A stretch of 42,372 nt of DNA from NCBI RefSeq assembly GCF_000379985.1, contig NZ_KB904071.1, positions 1 through 42,372 of the forward strand. The letters are read 5' to 3'. The notes beneath the pieces were generated by a model. That model was not told the origin of the DNA and made no database searches. It saw only the letters and a list, made by a program, of their open reading frames with translations. Position 1 is the stretch's first letter, and each line of letters starts with the position of its first letter. The translations under genes were made by a program, and so were the position numbers. The DNA comes from Streptococcus caballi DSM 19004. GTDB lineage: Bacteria > Bacillota > Bacilli > Lactobacillales > Streptococcaceae. Below, in pieces: positions 42,186 through 42,372 of this stretch.

Positions 42186-42266
42186 TGGAAGGGGAGGGAT
42201 TCGAACCCCCGAACCCGAAGGAGCGGATTTACAGTCCGCCGCGTTTAGCCTCTTCGCTACCCTTCC
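42186..42266 (-). tRNA. tRNA-Tyr (anticodon GUA)
   Basis: It is an 81-nt class II tRNA. Acceptor GGAAGGG pairs with CCCTTCC with A73. Anticodon loop CTGTAAA gives GUA. The long variable arm around CTCCTTCGGGTTC is typical of bacterial tRNA-Tyr. Confidence 0.95.
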
Positions 42267-42282
42267 TAAATATTAATAATAA

Positions 42283-42355
42283 TGGCGCGAGACGGAATCG
42301 AACCGCCGACACATGGAGCTTCAATCCATTGCTCTACCAACTGAGCTACCGAGCC
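42283..42355 (-). tRNA. tRNA-Phe (anticodon GAA)
   Basis: It is 73 nt long. Anticodon stem ATGGA/TCCAT encloses TTGAAGC, giving GAA. T-arm GGCGGTTCGATTCCGTC is clear and A73 follows. The acceptor has a T4-C69 mismatch (GGCTCGG against TCGCGCC). It is the first tRNA of the cluster inside the window. Confidence 0.93.
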
Positions 42356-42372
42356 AAACTAATATACATTAT

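Noticed and set aside
1..42372. CRISPR array, prophage or integrative element
   Set aside because: No regularly spaced repeats, phage structural genes, integrase or attachment repeats were seen; the tRNA cluster has no partial tRNA copy nearby.

Overview
The window is chromosomal DNA from a low-GC Gram-positive bacterium, almost certainly a Streptococcus. The evidence is the order rpoC-rpoB-pbp1b-tyrS-adcBCR-ispE, a complete comYA-comYH/ackA late-competence cluster, streptococcal cin-boxes (TGCGAATA), a textbook AdcR zinc box, and an LXG-type T7SS effector cassette. I cannot fix the species from sequence alone.

Layout. 1-1813: a minus-strand Lap1-Lap2-LXG toxin cassette, with the toxin cut by the window edge. 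1966-7048: a minus-strand operon of a HAD phosphatase, two membrane-anchored sugar-binding proteins, a histidine kinase and a NarL-type regulator. This is the LevQRST-type four-component fructan-sensing system. 7215-11267: a large secreted GH32 fructanase (fruA), whose cell-wall anchor appears to have been lost by frameshift, behind a CcpA cre-type promoter. 11548-14252: competence-induced ssbB, diverging from a methyltransferase gene that is followed by two decayed genes (CPBP protease, DUF2785). 14278-16427: a rhodanese-like/MarR pair with a palindromic operator, and a ytpR-thioredoxin-DUF4651 operon. 16484-18323: pepA and proC on the plus strand.

18472-24834: ackA, comYH and comYG-comYA, all on the minus strand, with a cin-box before comYA. 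24933-35451: a DUF1033 gene, rpoC, rpoB and pbp1b, all minus strand. tyrS is divergent on the plus strand and shares overlapping, inverted promoter elements with pbp1b. Between tyrS and adcB lies a degenerate IS1182-type element with inverted ends that carry terminator hairpins. adcR-adcC-adcB is preceded by an AdcR box. Between adcR and ispE lie remnants of IS3- and IS630-family transposases. The window ends in a tRNA cluster, in transcription order Phe-Tyr-Trp-His-Gln-Leu.

How the parts work together. The sensing module next to fruA, plus the cre site, suggests one locus that detects fructose/fructan, makes the fructanase and is repressed by preferred sugars. The two cin-boxes tie ssbB and the comY pilus to the competence sigma factor ComX. 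adcRCB is the zinc-uptake regulator and transporter core. No wholly unknown multigene system is evident. The least explained items are the LXG effector (its toxin domain lies outside the window), the fructanase with an anchor remnant out of frame, and the cysteine-less rhodanese under a MarR operator.
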